From positions 429,894 through 493,893 of the forward strand of contig NZ_JAEMUW010000001.1 of the NCBI RefSeq assembly GCF_016598485.1: DNA of 64,000 nucleotides. The letters run 5' to 3'. This document shows, piece by piece, positions 51,472 through 63,242 of the stretch; position 1 is the stretch's first letter; each line of letters begins with the position of its first letter. This stretch comes from Micromonospora coerulea. Its GTDB lineage: Bacteria; Actinomycetota; Actinomycetes; Mycobacteriales; Micromonosporaceae. The position numbers and the translations under genes were made by a program. The notes beneath the pieces are model-generated. The model was not told the origin of the DNA, did not search any database, and saw only the letters and a list, made by a program, of their open reading frames with translations.

Positions 51472-52953
51472 TCAGACGGGGTGGGAGGTGGGGGTGTCCT
51501 GTTCGGCGCCGCGGGCGATGTTGCGGGCCATGCCGCCGAAGACGATGGCGTGGAACGGGGCGACCGAGCCCCAGTAGAGGTGGCCAGGCAGGCCGCGGGG
51601 GAGGAATACGGCGCGCTGGACGTAGCGGCTGTGGCCGTCGCCGGTCGGCTCGGCGCGCATCTCCAGCCAGGCCCGGCCGGGCAGCCGCATCTCGGCGCGC
51701 AGCCGCAGCAGTTCGCCGGGGACGATCTCCTCGACCCGCCAGAAGTCCAGCGCCTCGCCGATCTGGAGGTGGTGCGGGTCGCGCCGGCCCCGGCGCAGCC
51801 CCACCCCTCCGATCAGCCGGTCCAGCCAGCCCCGCACCGACCAGGCCAGCGGGAACGAGTACCAGCCGTGCTCACCGCCGACCCCCTCGATGACCCGCCA
51901 GAGCGCGGCCGGCGAGGCGCTGACCGTCCGCTCCCGCATGTCGGTGTAGACCGTGCCGCCGGACCACTTCGGGTCGGTGGGCAGCGGCTCGGCCGACGCG
52001 TCCGGCCCGCTCGCGGTCGACCAGCGGGTCTCCACCTCCGCGTCGCGCACCTTGGCCAGGGCCAGGGCGACCGCCTGGTCGAAGCCGGTCAGCCCGCCGG
52101 GCGGGTCCGGGACGTACCGGGCGATGTCGTGCTCGTGGGTGACCGCCTCCTGGATCAGGCTCTCCACCAGCGGGCGGGCGATCGAGTTCGGCACCGGGGT
52201 GACCCAGCCGACCCAGTGCGAGGAGAGCGAGGGCGTCAGCGCCCGCACCGGCAGCACGATCCGCCGGCGCAGCCCGGCCACCCGCGCGTACCGCTGCATC
52301 ATCTCCTGGAAGGTCAGCACGTCCGGGCCGCCGATGTCGAACGCCCGGTTCACCTCGGGCGGCAGGTCCGCGCAGCCGGTCAGGTAGCGCAGCACGTCGC
52401 GGACCGCGATCGGCTGGATCCGGTTGCGCACCCAGCGCGGGGTGACCATGGCGGGCAGCCGCTCGGTCAGGTAGCGCAGCATTTCGAACGAGGCCGACCC
52501 GGACCCGATGATGACCGCGGCCCGCAGCACCGCGGTGGGCACGCCGCTGGCCAGCAGGATCCGCGCCACCTCGGCCCGGGACCGCAGGTGCGGCGACGGG
52601 ACCTCGTGGTCCGCCGCCGGCTCCGGCCCGCCGAGGTAGACGATCCGCCGTACGCCGGCCGCGCGGGCCGCCGCTGCGAAGTTGGTGGCGGCCTCCCGGT
52701 CGGCGGCCTCGAAGTCGGCCTGGCCGAGCGAGTGCACCAGGTAGTACGCCACGTCCACGCCGGCGAACGCGGCCGGCAGCGTCTCCGGCTTGCGCAGGTC
52801 GCCCTCGGCGATCTCGGTCCGGGACGCCCAGGGCACGTCGCGCAGCCGGCCGGCGTGGCGGGCCAGGCAGCGTACGGTGTGCCCGTCCGCCAGCAGCCGG
52901 GGCGCGAGGCGCCCGCCGAGGTAACCCGTGGCTCCGGTGACGAGGCATCGCAC
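51472..52953 (-). CDS. NAD(P)-binding SDR protein with DUF2867 domain
   Basis: The 493 residues comprise an atypical SDR (NmrA/YbjT-like; [18 protein letters not shown] at 4-21, [45 protein letters not shown]) and a C-terminal DUF2867 domain (from about 325). The latter has a START-like fold: [44 protein letters not shown]. The pair is common in actinomycetes and cyanobacteria; the reaction is not known. Binding of a hydrophobic ligand by the C-domain is plausible. GTG 52953; only 33 bp separate it from the divergent glyA. Confidence 0.85.
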   Translation of the reverse strand: MRCLVTGATGYLGGRLAPRLLADGHTVRCLARHAGRLRDVPWASRTEIAEGDLRKPETLPAAFAGVDVAYYLVHSLGQADFEAADREAATNFAAAARAAGVRRIVYLGGPEPAADHEVPSPHLRSRAEVARILLASGVPTAVLRAAVIIGSGSASFEMLRYLTERLPAMVTPRWVRNRIQPIAVRDVLRYLTGCADLPPEVNRAFDIGGPDVLTFQEMMQRYARVAGLRRRIVLPVRALTPSLSSHWVGWVTPVPNSIARPLVESLIQEAVTHEHDIARYVPDPPGGLTGFDQAVALALAKVRDAEVETRWSTASGPDASAEPLPTDPKWSGGTVYTDMRERTVSASPAALWRVIEGVGGEHGWYSFPLAWSVRGWLDRLIGGVGLRRGRRDPHHLQIGEALDFWRVEEIVPGELLRLRAEMRLPGRAWLEMRAEPTGDGHSRYVQRAVFLPRGLPGHLYWGSVAPFHAIVFGGMARNIARGAEQDTPTSHPV

Positions 52954-52972
52954 GACTCACAGTGTGGCCCCA

Positions 52973-52978
52973 TAGACT
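52973..52978 (+). promoter_or_regulatory. -10 element of a leaderless glyA promoter
   Basis: TAGACT, eight bases, then GTG 52987. No ribosome site is present; the -35 would fall on the start codon of the divergent SDR gene. Confidence 0.5.
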
Positions 52979-52986
52979 CCTTCGCT

Positions 52987-54276
52987 GTGGAGAACGCGAG
53001 GAACACCTTCTGGGGGCCGGACTTCCAGCAGCTCAGCATCGTCGACCCGGAGATCGCCGGGGTGGTGCTGGGCGAGCTGGAGCGGCTGCGCGGCGGCCTG
53101 CAACTGATCGCCAGCGAGAACCTCACGTCTCCGGCGGTGCTCGCCGCGCTCGGTTCGACGCTGACCAACAAGTACGCCGAGGGCTACCCGGGCCGGCGCT
53201 ACTACGGCGGCTGCGCCGAGGTGGACCGGGCCGAGGAGATCGGCGTCGCCCGGGCGAAGGAGCTCTTCGACGCCGAGCACGCGAACCTCCAGCCGCACTC
53301 CGGCGCCAGCGCCAACCTGGCCGCGTACGCGGCGCTGGTGCAGCCGGGGGACACCGTGCTGGCGATGGGCCTGCCGCACGGCGGCCACCTCACCCACGGC
53401 AGCCGGGTGAACTTCTCCGGCAAGTGGTTCCACACCGTCGGCTACACCGTCCGTCCGGACACCGAGCTGATCGACTACGACGAGGTGCGCGAGCTGGCCC
53501 GGGCGCATCGCCCCAAGATGATTATCTGTGGTGCCACCGCCTATTCCCGGCTGATCGACTTCGCCCGGTTCCGGGAGATCGCCGACGAGGTCGGCGCGTA
53601 CCTGATGGTCGACGCGGCGCACTTCATCGGGCTGGTCGCCGGGCGGGCCATCCCGTCCCCGGTGCCGTACGCCGACGTCGTCTGCGCCACCACGCACAAG
53701 GTGCTGCGCGGCCCGCGCGGCGGCATGATCCTCTGCCGGGAGTCGCTGGCGTCCCGGATCGACAAGGCGGTCTTCCCGTTCACCCAGGGCGGCCCCCTGA
53801 TGCACGCCGTCGCCGCCAAGGCCGTCGCGCTGCGCGAGGCCGCCCAGCCCGAGTTCCGGGCGTACGCCGCCCAGGTGGTCGGCAACGCCCAGGCGCTCGC
53901 CGCCGGGCTGGCCGACGAGGGGATGCGGCCGGTCTCCGGCGGCACCGACACCCACCTGACCCTGATCGACCTGCGCGAGCTCGGGGTGACCGGCGCCGAC
54001 GCCGAGGTCCGCTGCGACGCCGCCGCGATCACCCTGAACAAGAACGCCATCCCGTACGACCCGCAGCCGCCGATGGTCGCCTCGGGCATCCGGGTGGGCA
54101 CCCCGTGCGTCACCACCCAGGGCATGCGCGAGGGGGAGATGCGCCGGATCGCCGCGCTGATCGCCCGCGCGGTACGGACCGATCCGGCGGCCCCCGGGGG
54201 CGCCGACGAGCTGAGCCGGATCGCCACCGACGTGACCGAGCTGGTCACCGCCTTCCCGGCGTACCCCCGTGGCTGA
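52987..54276 (+). CDS. glyA: Serine hydroxymethyltransferase
   Basis: This 429-residue PLP enzyme interconverts serine and glycine and feeds methylene-tetrahydrofolate. Conserved blocks are [63 protein letters not shown] and [17 protein letters not shown] with the PLP lysine K238. [17 protein letters not shown] is also present. The GTG at 52987 gives the normal N-terminus; the frame runs open far upstream, antisense to the SDR gene, and that part is not real. Its end overlaps the atpI-like gene by 8 bp. Confidence 0.96.
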   Translation: MENARNTFWGPDFQQLSIVDPEIAGVVLGELERLRGGLQLIASENLTSPAVLAALGSTLTNKYAEGYPGRRYYGGCAEVDRAEEIGVARAKELFDAEHANLQPHSGASANLAAYAALVQPGDTVLAMGLPHGGHLTHGSRVNFSGKWFHTVGYTVRPDTELIDYDEVRELARAHRPKMIICGATAYSRLIDFARFREIADEVGAYLMVDAAHFIGLVAGRAIPSPVPYADVVCATTHKVLRGPRGGMILCRESLASRIDKAVFPFTQGGPLMHAVAAKAVALREAAQPEFRAYAAQVVGNAQALAAGLADEGMRPVSGGTDTHLTLIDLRELGVTGADAEVRCDAAAITLNKNAIPYDPQPPMVASGIRVGTPCVTTQGMREGEMRRIAALIARAVRTDPAAPGGADELSRIATDVTELVTAFPAYPRG

Positions 54277-54700
54277 GCCCGGGACGCGCGCGGCGGAGGC
54301 GGCCGCGGACCGTGGCTGGCGGCTGCGCCACCTGCCGGTGCTGCTGATTGCGTCGGCGCTGCTGGCCACGGCGGCGGCGGTGGTCGGCGGGGTGACCCGG
54401 GGGGCGGACGGCGCGCTCGGCGCGGCGGCCGGGGTGGCCGTCACCGCGCTCAGCTACACGCTCACCACAGTGGTGCTGGCCTGGGCCGACGCCCGCGACC
54501 CGCAGCTGGTGCTGCCGTTCGGCCTGGGCGTGTACGTCGCCAAGATCAGCCTGCTCGGCGCGGTGATGGTCGGGGTGGCGTCGACCGGCTGGGGCGGGCT
54601 GGTCCCGTTCTGCCTCGGCATCGCCGCCGGTGTGGTGATCTGGACCGGCGTGCACATCTGGTGGCTGGCCACCGTGCACGCGCGACGCGTCCGCCGCTGA
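54269..54700 (+). CDS. atpI: ATP synthase protein I-like membrane protein
   Basis: This 143-residue protein has four membrane helices ([85 protein letters not shown]) and a basic C-terminus. Position just before the atp genes, length and topology match the actinobacterial AtpI, thought to help c-ring assembly or magnesium uptake. Sequence identity to AtpI is not something I can measure. It overlaps glyA by 8 bp, so it is coupled to glyA rather than to the atp promoter. Confidence 0.7.
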   Translation: MAEPGTRAAEAAADRGWRLRHLPVLLIASALLATAAAVVGGVTRGADGALGAAAGVAVTALSYTLTTVVLAWADARDPQLVLPFGLGVYVAKISLLGAVMVGVASTGWGGLVPFCLGIAAGVVIWTGVHIWWLATVHARRVRR

Positions 54701-54827
54701 CCGGGCGCGGTCGCCGGGCGTCGTCCCAACCTTCGGACGGCACGCCGGTGTGTCCGTGATCGGTCATTCTCTCAGTGGCGGCAGGGGAGTAGCGTGCCTC
54801 CAGACGACTTCGCCCACCCGTTTCCCA

Positions 54828-54880
54828 CACAACCAGGTTGTGCGGGGGGTGAGGCACAGCCTCGTCTCCTCGACTGATAT
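54828..54880. promoter_or_regulatory. Candidate promoter/operator of the atp operon
   Basis: A perfect palindrome CACAACC-A-GGTTGTG (54828-54842) lies about 50 bases before the atpZ start. A -10-like TGATAT follows at 54875-54880, 13 bases before the ATG, so the leader would be only a few bases. A repressor or activator site is possible; the protein is unknown. Confidence 0.45.
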
Positions 54881-54893
54881 CGTTCGCCCCGTC

Positions 54894-55130
54894 ATGGCCG
54901 GTGACCAGAAACCCCCAAACACTGGCGGCTCGGACGACGTTCCGTCCGGTGCCGGCCAGGGTTGGACCGCGCTCTCGTACCTCATCGGGGGCATGCTCGT
55001 CTGGGGTTTCATCGGCTGGCTGGTCGACCAGTGGCTCGACTCCGGTGGCATCGCCACCGGTATCGGCGTCGTGCTCGGCATGGCCGGGGGAATCGTCCTG
55101 GTCGTCCGCCGACTCGGCACGCCTACTTAG
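54894..55130 (+). CDS. AtpZ/AtpI family protein
   Basis: This 78-residue protein has a polar N-terminus and two membrane helices (WTALSYLIGGMLVWGFIGWLVDQWL and GIATGIGVVLGMAGGIVLVVRRL), the AtpZ (ATPase_gene1, PF09527) pattern with the central Trp-Leu-Val-Asp. In other bacteria it forms a small magnesium/calcium channel with AtpI or aids c-ring assembly. It starts at ATG 54894 with no Shine-Dalgarno and lies 11 bp before atpB. Confidence 0.85.
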   Translation: MAGDQKPPNTGGSDDVPSGAGQGWTALSYLIGGMLVWGFIGWLVDQWLDSGGIATGIGVVLGMAGGIVLVVRRLGTPT

Positions 55131-55141
55131 GAAGGGACGCG

Positions 55142-55939
55142 GTGTTCGGACAGGCGAACGTCCTGGCTCAGGGCCAGGCGGAATTCCCACCCAGTGTGGA
55201 GGACTTCTACCTGCCCAGCATCCTGCCCTGGGGTGCGCACGACACGTACTGGTTCACCAAGATCACGGCCATGGTCTGGCTCGCCGTCGGCGTCCTGATC
55301 ATCTTCTTCCTGGCCAGCTACCGGAAGCCGCAGCTGGTGCCGACCAAGAAGCAGTGGTTCGCCGAGTCGATCTACGGCTTCGTGCGGAACAACATCGCGG
55401 TCGACATGATCGGGCACCAGGGGGTGCGGTTCGCGCCGTACTTCACCACGCTCTTCTGCTTCGTCCTGCTGACGAACGCGTTCGCGATCATCCCGTTCTT
55501 CCAGATCTCGCCGAACTCGCACATCGCCTTCCCGGCCTTCCTCGCCGTGATCAGCTACGTGCTGTTCAACTGGATCGGCATTCGGCACCACGGCTTCGTG
55601 AAGTACGTCAAGAACTCTCTGATCCCGCCGGCACCCTGGTACATCCTGCCGTTGCTGATCCCGATCGAGTTCTTCTCGACCTTCCTGGTCCGGCCGTTCT
55701 CGCTGGCCGTCCGTCTCTTCGCGAACATGTTCGCCGGCCACATGCTCCTGCTGGTCTTCACGCTCGGCGGCTTCGCGATGCTCAACGCCACCGCCTGGCT
55801 GGCACCCGTGTCGGTGCTGTCCTGGGTGATGACCATCGCGCTCACCTTCCTCGAATTCCTGGTGATCTGTCTGCAGGCGTACGTCTTCACGGTGCTGACC
55901 GCCAGCTACGTGCAGGGCGCGCTCGCCGAAGAACACTGA
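55142..55939 (+). CDS. atpB: ATP synthase F0 subunit a
   Basis: This 265-residue membrane subunit forms the proton half-channels against the c-ring. The essential arginine is in FLVRPFSLAVRLFANMFAGHMLL, and later helices carry FLEFLVICLQAYVFTVLTASYV. The N-terminus ends with ILPWGAHDTYWFTKI. GTG 55142 is preceded by GGAAGGGA. First of the core F0F1 genes in the order B-E-F-H-A-G-D. Confidence 0.97.
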   Translation: MFGQANVLAQGQAEFPPSVEDFYLPSILPWGAHDTYWFTKITAMVWLAVGVLIIFFLASYRKPQLVPTKKQWFAESIYGFVRNNIAVDMIGHQGVRFAPYFTTLFCFVLLTNAFAIIPFFQISPNSHIAFPAFLAVISYVLFNWIGIRHHGFVKYVKNSLIPPAPWYILPLLIPIEFFSTFLVRPFSLAVRLFANMFAGHMLLLVFTLGGFAMLNATAWLAPVSVLSWVMTIALTFLEFLVICLQAYVFTVLTASYVQGALAEEH

Positions 55940-55990
55940 TCCACTTCGCACCAAACCGTTGTCGTCCCGCGTGACCGTCACGCGTGATAA

Positions 55991-56239
<249 letters not shown>

Positions 56240-56268
56240 TCCAGCCCCTCTGACCGGGAGGTTTTCCC

Positions 56269-56811
56269 ATGTACTTCCTCGCCGCTGAGGGTGGTGAAAC
56301 GGCCGCCCACAACCCGATCATTCCCGCCTGGCAGGAGATCGTGGTCGGTGGGATCGCCTTCATCGTGCTCTGCTACGTGCTGATGAAGTTCGTCTTCCCG
56401 CGCATGGAGCAGACGTTCCAGGCTCGGGTCGACGCGATCGAGGGCGGCATCAAGCGCGCCGAGGCCGCCCAGGCCGAGGCGAACCAGCTGCTCGAGCAGT
56501 ACCGGGCCCAGCTCGCCGAGGCGCGTACCGACGCCGCCAAGATCCGCGACGACGCCCGGGCCGACGCCGAGGGCATCCGTCAGGACATCCTCGCCAAGGC
56601 GCGCGAGGAGTCCGACCGGATCATCGCGGCCGGCAAGGACCAGCTCGCCGCGGAGCGGGCCACCATCGTGCGCGAGCTGCGCACCGAGGTCGGCACCATC
56701 GCGGTGGACCTGGCCAGCAAGATCGTCGGCGAGTCGCTGGCCGACGAGGCGCGGCGCAAGGGCACCGTGGACCGGTTCCTGAGCGGTCTCGAGAGCGCGG
56801 GGGCCCGCTGA
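56269..56811 (+). CDS. atpF: ATP synthase F0 subunit b
   Basis: The 180-residue peripheral-stalk subunit has one membrane helix (IVVGGIAFIVLCYVLMKFVFP) and a long charged coiled coil (RVDAIEGGIKRAEAAQAEANQLLEQYRAQLAEARTDAAKIRDDARADAEGIRQ). The C-terminus contacts delta. GGGAGG precedes the ATG. Its stop overlaps the atpH start (TGATG). It is a separate b subunit; no b-delta fusion of the mycobacterial type occurs. Confidence 0.96.
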   Translation: MYFLAAEGGETAAHNPIIPAWQEIVVGGIAFIVLCYVLMKFVFPRMEQTFQARVDAIEGGIKRAEAAQAEANQLLEQYRAQLAEARTDAAKIRDDARADAEGIRQDILAKAREESDRIIAAGKDQLAAERATIVRELRTEVGTIAVDLASKIVGESLADEARRKGTVDRFLSGLESAGAR

Positions 56812-57632
56812 TGCAGGCCGCCAGCCGGGAGTCGTACAAGGTCGCGGCCGAGCACCTCGACACGTACGTTCGCGGCGCGGAGCCGTCGGCGGTGGCCGCC
56901 ACCGCCGACGACCTTCTCTCCGTCGCCGACCTGCTGCGGCGCGAGCCGCGGCTGCGCCGGGCGCTCTCCGACCCGGGCCGCTCCGGTGTCGACCGCTCCG
57001 GTCTGCTCGGCGAGATGCTGCGGGGCAAGATCGGCGCCGAGGCGCTGGACCTGCTCGCCTCGCTGGTCGCCGGCCGCTGGTCGGCGCCGTCGGAACTGCT
57101 CGGCGGCACCGAGCGGCTGGGCATCGAGGCGCTGCTGGCCAGCGCCGACTCCGCCGGTGACCTCGGCGAGGTCGAGGACGAGCTGTTCCGCTTCGGGCAG
57201 GTCGTCGCCGGTCAGTCGGCGCTCTCCAACGCGCTCGCCGACCCGATCGCGCCGGTCGCGCGGCGGGCCGAACTGGCCCGGGAGCTGCTCGCCGGCAAGG
57301 CCCGGCCGGTCACCGTCCGCCTCGTCGAGGTGGCGCTCGGCGGGTTCGGGGGACGCTCCTTCACCGGAGCGCTCACCCGGCTGGTCGAGTTGGCCGCCGA
57401 CCGGCGGGACCGCCAGGTCGCGTACGTGACCGTGGCTGCCCCGCTGAGTGACGAGGAGGAGCGACGCCTGGGTGCCCGCCTCTCCGAGATGTACGGTCGA
57501 GAGGTTGCCGTCAAGCAGACGGTGAACCCCGAGGTGCTCGGTGGGGTGAGCGTGCGGGTCGGTTCCGACCTGTACGACGGCACCGTCCTGCGCCGCCTCA
57601 ACGAGACCCGCAACGCGCTCGCGAAGCGCTGA
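56811..57632 (+). CDS. atpH: ATP synthase F1 subunit delta
   Basis: This 273-residue delta (OSCP) subunit links the stalk to F1. The C-terminal OSCP signature is clear: AYVTVAAPLSDEEERRLGARLSEMYGREVAVKQTVNPEVLGGVSVRVGSDLYDGTVLRRLNETRNAL. It is about 90 residues longer than the E. coli protein because of an expanded helical N-terminal half, usual for actinomycetes. It overlaps atpF by one base, so the two are coupled. Confidence 0.95.
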   Translation: MQAASRESYKVAAEHLDTYVRGAEPSAVAATADDLLSVADLLRREPRLRRALSDPGRSGVDRSGLLGEMLRGKIGAEALDLLASLVAGRWSAPSELLGGTERLGIEALLASADSAGDLGEVEDELFRFGQVVAGQSALSNALADPIAPVARRAELARELLAGKARPVTVRLVEVALGGFGGRSFTGALTRLVELAADRRDRQVAYVTVAAPLSDEEERRLGARLSEMYGREVAVKQTVNPEVLGGVSVRVGSDLYDGTVLRRLNETRNALAKR

Positions 57633-57716
57633 CCAGCGCTCTACAGCCCTGATTCGACGCCATCGGACCGGTCGGTACTAGGTATCCCGGGCCCCTGATA
57701 CTTAAGGAAGCAGAGG

Positions 57717-59369
57717 ATGGCCGAGCTGACCATCTCGACGGAGGAGATCCGTGGCGCCCTGGAGCGCTACGTCTCCTCCTACTCGACCGACGTCTCCCGC
57801 GAGGAGGTCGGCACCGTCGCCGACACCGGTGACGGCATCGCCCACGTCGAGGGCCTGCCCTCGACCATGACCAACGAGCTCCTGGAGTTCGAGGACGGCA
57901 CGCTCGGCGTGGCGCTGAACCTCGACGTCCGGGAGATCGGTGTCGTCGTTCTCGGTGACTCCGCCAAGCTGGAGGAGGGGCAGCGCGTCAAGCGCACCGG
58001 CCGGGTGCTGTCGGTGCCGGTCGGCGACGCCTTCCTCGGCCGCGTGGTCAACGCGCTCGGCCAGCCGATCGACGGCCTCGGCGACATCTCCAACGAGGGC
58101 TTCCGCGAGCTGGAGCTCCAGGCACCGAACGTGATGGCCCGGCAGTCCGTCGACGAGCCGCTGCAGACCGGTATCAAGGCGATCGACGCCATGACCCCGG
58201 TCGGTCGGGGCCAGCGCCAGCTGATCATCGGTGACCGCAAGACCGGTAAGACCACGGTCGCCCTGGACACCATCCTCAACCAGCGGGACAACTGGCGCTC
58301 CGGCGACCCGAAGAAGCAGGTCCGCTGCATCTACGTCGCCATCGGCCAGAAGGCCTCCACGATCGCCTCGATCAAGGGCATCCTGGAGGAGGCGGGCGCG
58401 ATGGAGTACACCACCATCGTCGCCTCCCCGGCCTCCGACCCGGCCGGCTTCAAGTACCTCGCCCCGTACACCGGCTCGTCCATCGGGCAGCACTGGATGT
58501 ACGGCGGCAAGCACGTCCTGATCGTCTTCGACGACCTGAGCAAGCAGGCCGAGGCGTACCGCGCCGTGTCCCTGCTGCTGCGTCGCCCGCCGGGCCGCGA
58601 GGCGTACCCGGGTGACGTCTTCTACCTGCACTCCCGCCTGCTGGAGCGCTGCGCGAAGCTCTCCGACGAGCTGGGCGGCGGCTCGATGACCGGTCTGCCG
58701 ATCATCGAGACGAAGGCCAATGACATCTCGGCCTTCATCCCGACCAACGTCATCTCGATCACCGACGGCCAGATCTTCCTCGAGACCGACCTGTTCAACC
58801 AGGGCGTCCGGCCGGCCATCAACGTCGGCACCTCGGTCTCCCGGGTCGGTGGCGCCGCGCAGGTGAAGCCGATGAAGAAGGTCGCCGGTTCGCTGCGGCT
58901 CAACCTGGCCCAGTTCCGCGAGCTGGAGGCGTTCGCCGCCTTCGCCTCCGACCTGGACAAGGCCTCCCGCGCCCAGCTGGACCGCGGCGCCCGCCTGGTC
59001 GAGCTGCTCAAGCAGCCGAACTACTCGCCGTTCCCGGTGCAGGACCAGGTCGTCTCGGTCTGGGCCGGCACCGAGGGCAAGCTGGACGACATCCCGGTGG
59101 GCGAGGTCCGCCGCTTCGAGTCGGAGTTCCTCCAGTACCTGCGCCACAAGCACGAGGGCGTCCTGCTGGCGATCGCCGACAACAAGTGGGACGACGACAT
59201 CATCGGCTCGCTGGACTCGGCCATCACCGAGTTCAAGCAGATCTTCCTGGGCAAGGAGGACGAGCAGCGGATCAACGAGCCCGCCGCGAAGCCTCTGGCG
59301 GGCGAGGAGAACCGCGAGACGGTGACCCGCTTCCGCGACGGCACGACCGACCGCCCGGCCGAGAGCTGA
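57717..59369 (+). CDS. atpA: ATP synthase F1 subunit alpha
   Basis: This 550-residue regulatory nucleotide-binding subunit has the P-loop GDRKTGKT at 172-179 and [48 protein letters not shown] with the ATPase alpha/beta signature. [17 protein letters not shown] is also present. The C-terminal extension (about residues 515-550, [18 protein letters not shown]) is typical of actinobacteria and in mycobacteria suppresses ATP hydrolysis. AAGGAAG lies upstream of the ATG. Preceded by an 84-bp spacer. Confidence 0.97.
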   Translation: MAELTISTEEIRGALERYVSSYSTDVSREEVGTVADTGDGIAHVEGLPSTMTNELLEFEDGTLGVALNLDVREIGVVVLGDSAKLEEGQRVKRTGRVLSVPVGDAFLGRVVNALGQPIDGLGDISNEGFRELELQAPNVMARQSVDEPLQTGIKAIDAMTPVGRGQRQLIIGDRKTGKTTVALDTILNQRDNWRSGDPKKQVRCIYVAIGQKASTIASIKGILEEAGAMEYTTIVASPASDPAGFKYLAPYTGSSIGQHWMYGGKHVLIVFDDLSKQAEAYRAVSLLLRRPPGREAYPGDVFYLHSRLLERCAKLSDELGGGSMTGLPIIETKANDISAFIPTNVISITDGQIFLETDLFNQGVRPAINVGTSVSRVGGAAQVKPMKKVAGSLRLNLAQFRELEAFAAFASDLDKASRAQLDRGARLVELLKQPNYSPFPVQDQVVSVWAGTEGKLDDIPVGEVRRFESEFLQYLRHKHEGVLLAIADNKWDDDIIGSLDSAITEFKQIFLGKEDEQRINEPAAKPLAGEENRETVTRFRDGTTDRPAES

Positions 59370-59372
59370 TCC

Positions 59373-61738
<2,366 letters not shown>

Positions 61739-61753
61739 ACCTCGGTCACACCC

Positions 61754-61791
61754 AGAGGGGCCACCCCGGCGTCAGCCGGGGTGGCCCCTCT
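61754..61791 (+). terminator. Strong terminator after atpD
   Basis: AGAGGGGCCACCCCGGC (61754-61770) pairs perfectly with GCCGGGGTGGCCCCTCT (61775-61791) around GTCA. Confidence 0.85.
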
Positions 61792-61870
61792 CCGTTCGGG
61801 GCCGGTGCTAGCAGATGTCCGCTTCTGGGGCAAGCGGTTCGCTGGAACGCGGGGTAACGTTCGTGGCACG

Positions 61871-61889
61871 ACGCTCACGTTCTGAGCGT
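61871..61889. promoter_or_regulatory. Inverted repeat upstream of the LCP gene
   Basis: ACGCTCA-CGTTC-TGAGCGT (61871-61889) is a perfect 7-bp-arm repeat about 70 bases before the start, a possible operator. GGAAC at 61844-61848 resembles an ECF-type -35 but no matching -10 was found at the right distance. Confidence 0.35.
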
Positions 61890-61957
61890 GGATCTCTGCA
61901 ACGAAACGGTCCCGTGCGCCCGTCTTCCAGTCGTGGGCGTGACGATTGGAGATGCTC

Positions 61958-63094
61958 GTGGGTAAGGCCGGCACGGACGGCGGCAAGCGGTCCTTCTGGC
62001 GGGGGGTACCCCGCTGGGCCCGCCTCTGCACCGCCTTCGGCGTGGTCCTCATGCTGCTCAGCGGCGCGGTGCTGGTGGGCTACGAGGCGCTGCTGTCGCG
62101 CTACGAGGGCGCGGTCGGCAAGGGCGACCTCTTCGGTGACCAGGCCGCCGGCGCGCAGGAGCGGAAGAGCAACATCAAGGGCCCGCTGAACATCCTGCTG
62201 GTCGGCATCGACCCCCGCAACCCGGAGACCCCGCCGCTGGCGGACTCGATCATGATCCTGCACGTGCCGGCCGGGATGGACCGCGGCTACCTCTTCTCGC
62301 TGCCCCGGGACCTGCGGGTCGACATTCCGGCGTTCCCCAAGGCGGACTTCGCGGGCCGCACCGACAAGCTGAACGCCGCCATGTCGTTCGGCAGCCGGGT
62401 CCCGGGCCAGAACCCGAGCGCCGCGCAGGGCTTCGAGTTGCTCGCGAATACCGTGCAGGAGGTCACCGGAATCGAGCGCTTCGACGCCGGCGCGATCATC
62501 AACTTCACCGGCTTCAAGAAGATCGTCGACGCGATGGGCGGCGTCGACATGTACATCGAGCGCGACGTCCGCTCCGAGCACCGCAAGCCGGACGGCACCA
62601 TGCGCGAGCTCCGGCCGGGCGGCGGGGGATACCTCGGCCCGCAGGCCGAGTACAAGAAGGGCAACGCGCACCTCGACGGCTGGCAGGCGCTGGACTACGT
62701 CCGGCAGCGTTACCCGAAGAACGGTGTGCCGGACGCCGACTACGGCCGGCAGCGGCACCAGCAGCAGTTCATCAAGGCGATGGTCGACCAGGCGTTCAGC
62801 GCCGACGTGGTGACCAATCCGATCAAGCTGGACCGGGTGATCCGGGCCGCCGGGCAGTCGCTGGTCTTCAACGGCCGCGGCAACAGCGTGGTCGACTTCG
62901 CGATCGCCCTGAAGAACATCCGCTCGAACTCGATCGAGACCATCAAGCTGCCCGGTGAGGGCATCGGCACGGGCTCGGCGTACAAGGGGGAACGGCTGCT
63001 GCCGGCGGCCCAGGACTTCTTCACCGCCATCCGCACGGAGCAGGTCGACGCGTTCATGCTCGAGCACCCCGACTTCAAGCAGAAGAACAGCTAA
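61958..63094 (+). CDS. LytR-CpsA-Psr (LCP) family cell-wall ligase
   Basis: The 378-residue protein has a cytoplasmic N-tail, one membrane helix (LCTAFGVVLMLLSGAVLVGYEAL) and an extracellular LCP domain. Family features are ILLVGIDPRN, LADSIMILHVPAG, SLPRDLRVDIP with the conserved arginine, DKLNAAMSFG and the late DALDYVRQR-type WQALDYVRQRYP and DYGRQRHQQQFIKAM. LCP enzymes attach teichoic acid, arabinogalactan or capsular polymers from lipid carriers to peptidoglycan. GTG 61958 follows GGAG by six bases. It interrupts the atpD-atpC order and is flanked by terminators. Confidence 0.92.
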   Translation: MGKAGTDGGKRSFWRGVPRWARLCTAFGVVLMLLSGAVLVGYEALLSRYEGAVGKGDLFGDQAAGAQERKSNIKGPLNILLVGIDPRNPETPPLADSIMILHVPAGMDRGYLFSLPRDLRVDIPAFPKADFAGRTDKLNAAMSFGSRVPGQNPSAAQGFELLANTVQEVTGIERFDAGAIINFTGFKKIVDAMGGVDMYIERDVRSEHRKPDGTMRELRPGGGGYLGPQAEYKKGNAHLDGWQALDYVRQRYPKNGVPDADYGRQRHQQQFIKAMVDQAFSADVVTNPIKLDRVIRAAGQSLVFNGRGNSVVDFAIALKNIRSNSIETIKLPGEGIGTGSAYKGERLLPAAQDFFTAIRTEQVDAFMLEHPDFKQKNS

Positions 63095-63108
63095 CCTGAG
63101 CGCGAGCG

Positions 63109-63130
63109 GGCCCCGGCGCACGCCGGGGCC
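63109..63130 (+). terminator. Terminator after the LCP gene
   Basis: GGCCCCGGCG-CA-CGCCGGGGCC, a perfect hairpin 15 bases past the stop. Confidence 0.75.
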
Positions 63131-63179
63131 GCCGCGTGACATCCACCGCCACCCCGTGGCGCAGCTCTCGCCACCCGCG

Positions 63180-63209
63180 TTGGGTGGCCCTCGGGGCCGC
63201 GACTAGACT
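63180..63209 (+). promoter_or_regulatory. Promoter of atpC
   Basis: TTGGGT (63180-63185), 18 bases, TAGACT (63204-63209). The leader of about 27 bases contains AAGGAG before GTG 63243. It fits atpC having its own transcript. Confidence 0.55.
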
Positions 63210-63242
63210 TTCGGCAATCCGCCGCCGCAGCAAGGAGACAGC

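Noticed and set aside
51481..52986. An N-terminal extension of glyA of about 500 codons.
   Set aside because: It is antisense to the SDR-DUF2867 gene, and SHMT homology begins at GTG 52987.
54838..54859. TTGTGC...GCACAG as a Rex-type redox operator before the atp genes.
   Set aside because: The half-sites are 12 bases apart rather than the 8 of Rex sites, and the flanking A/T positions do not match.
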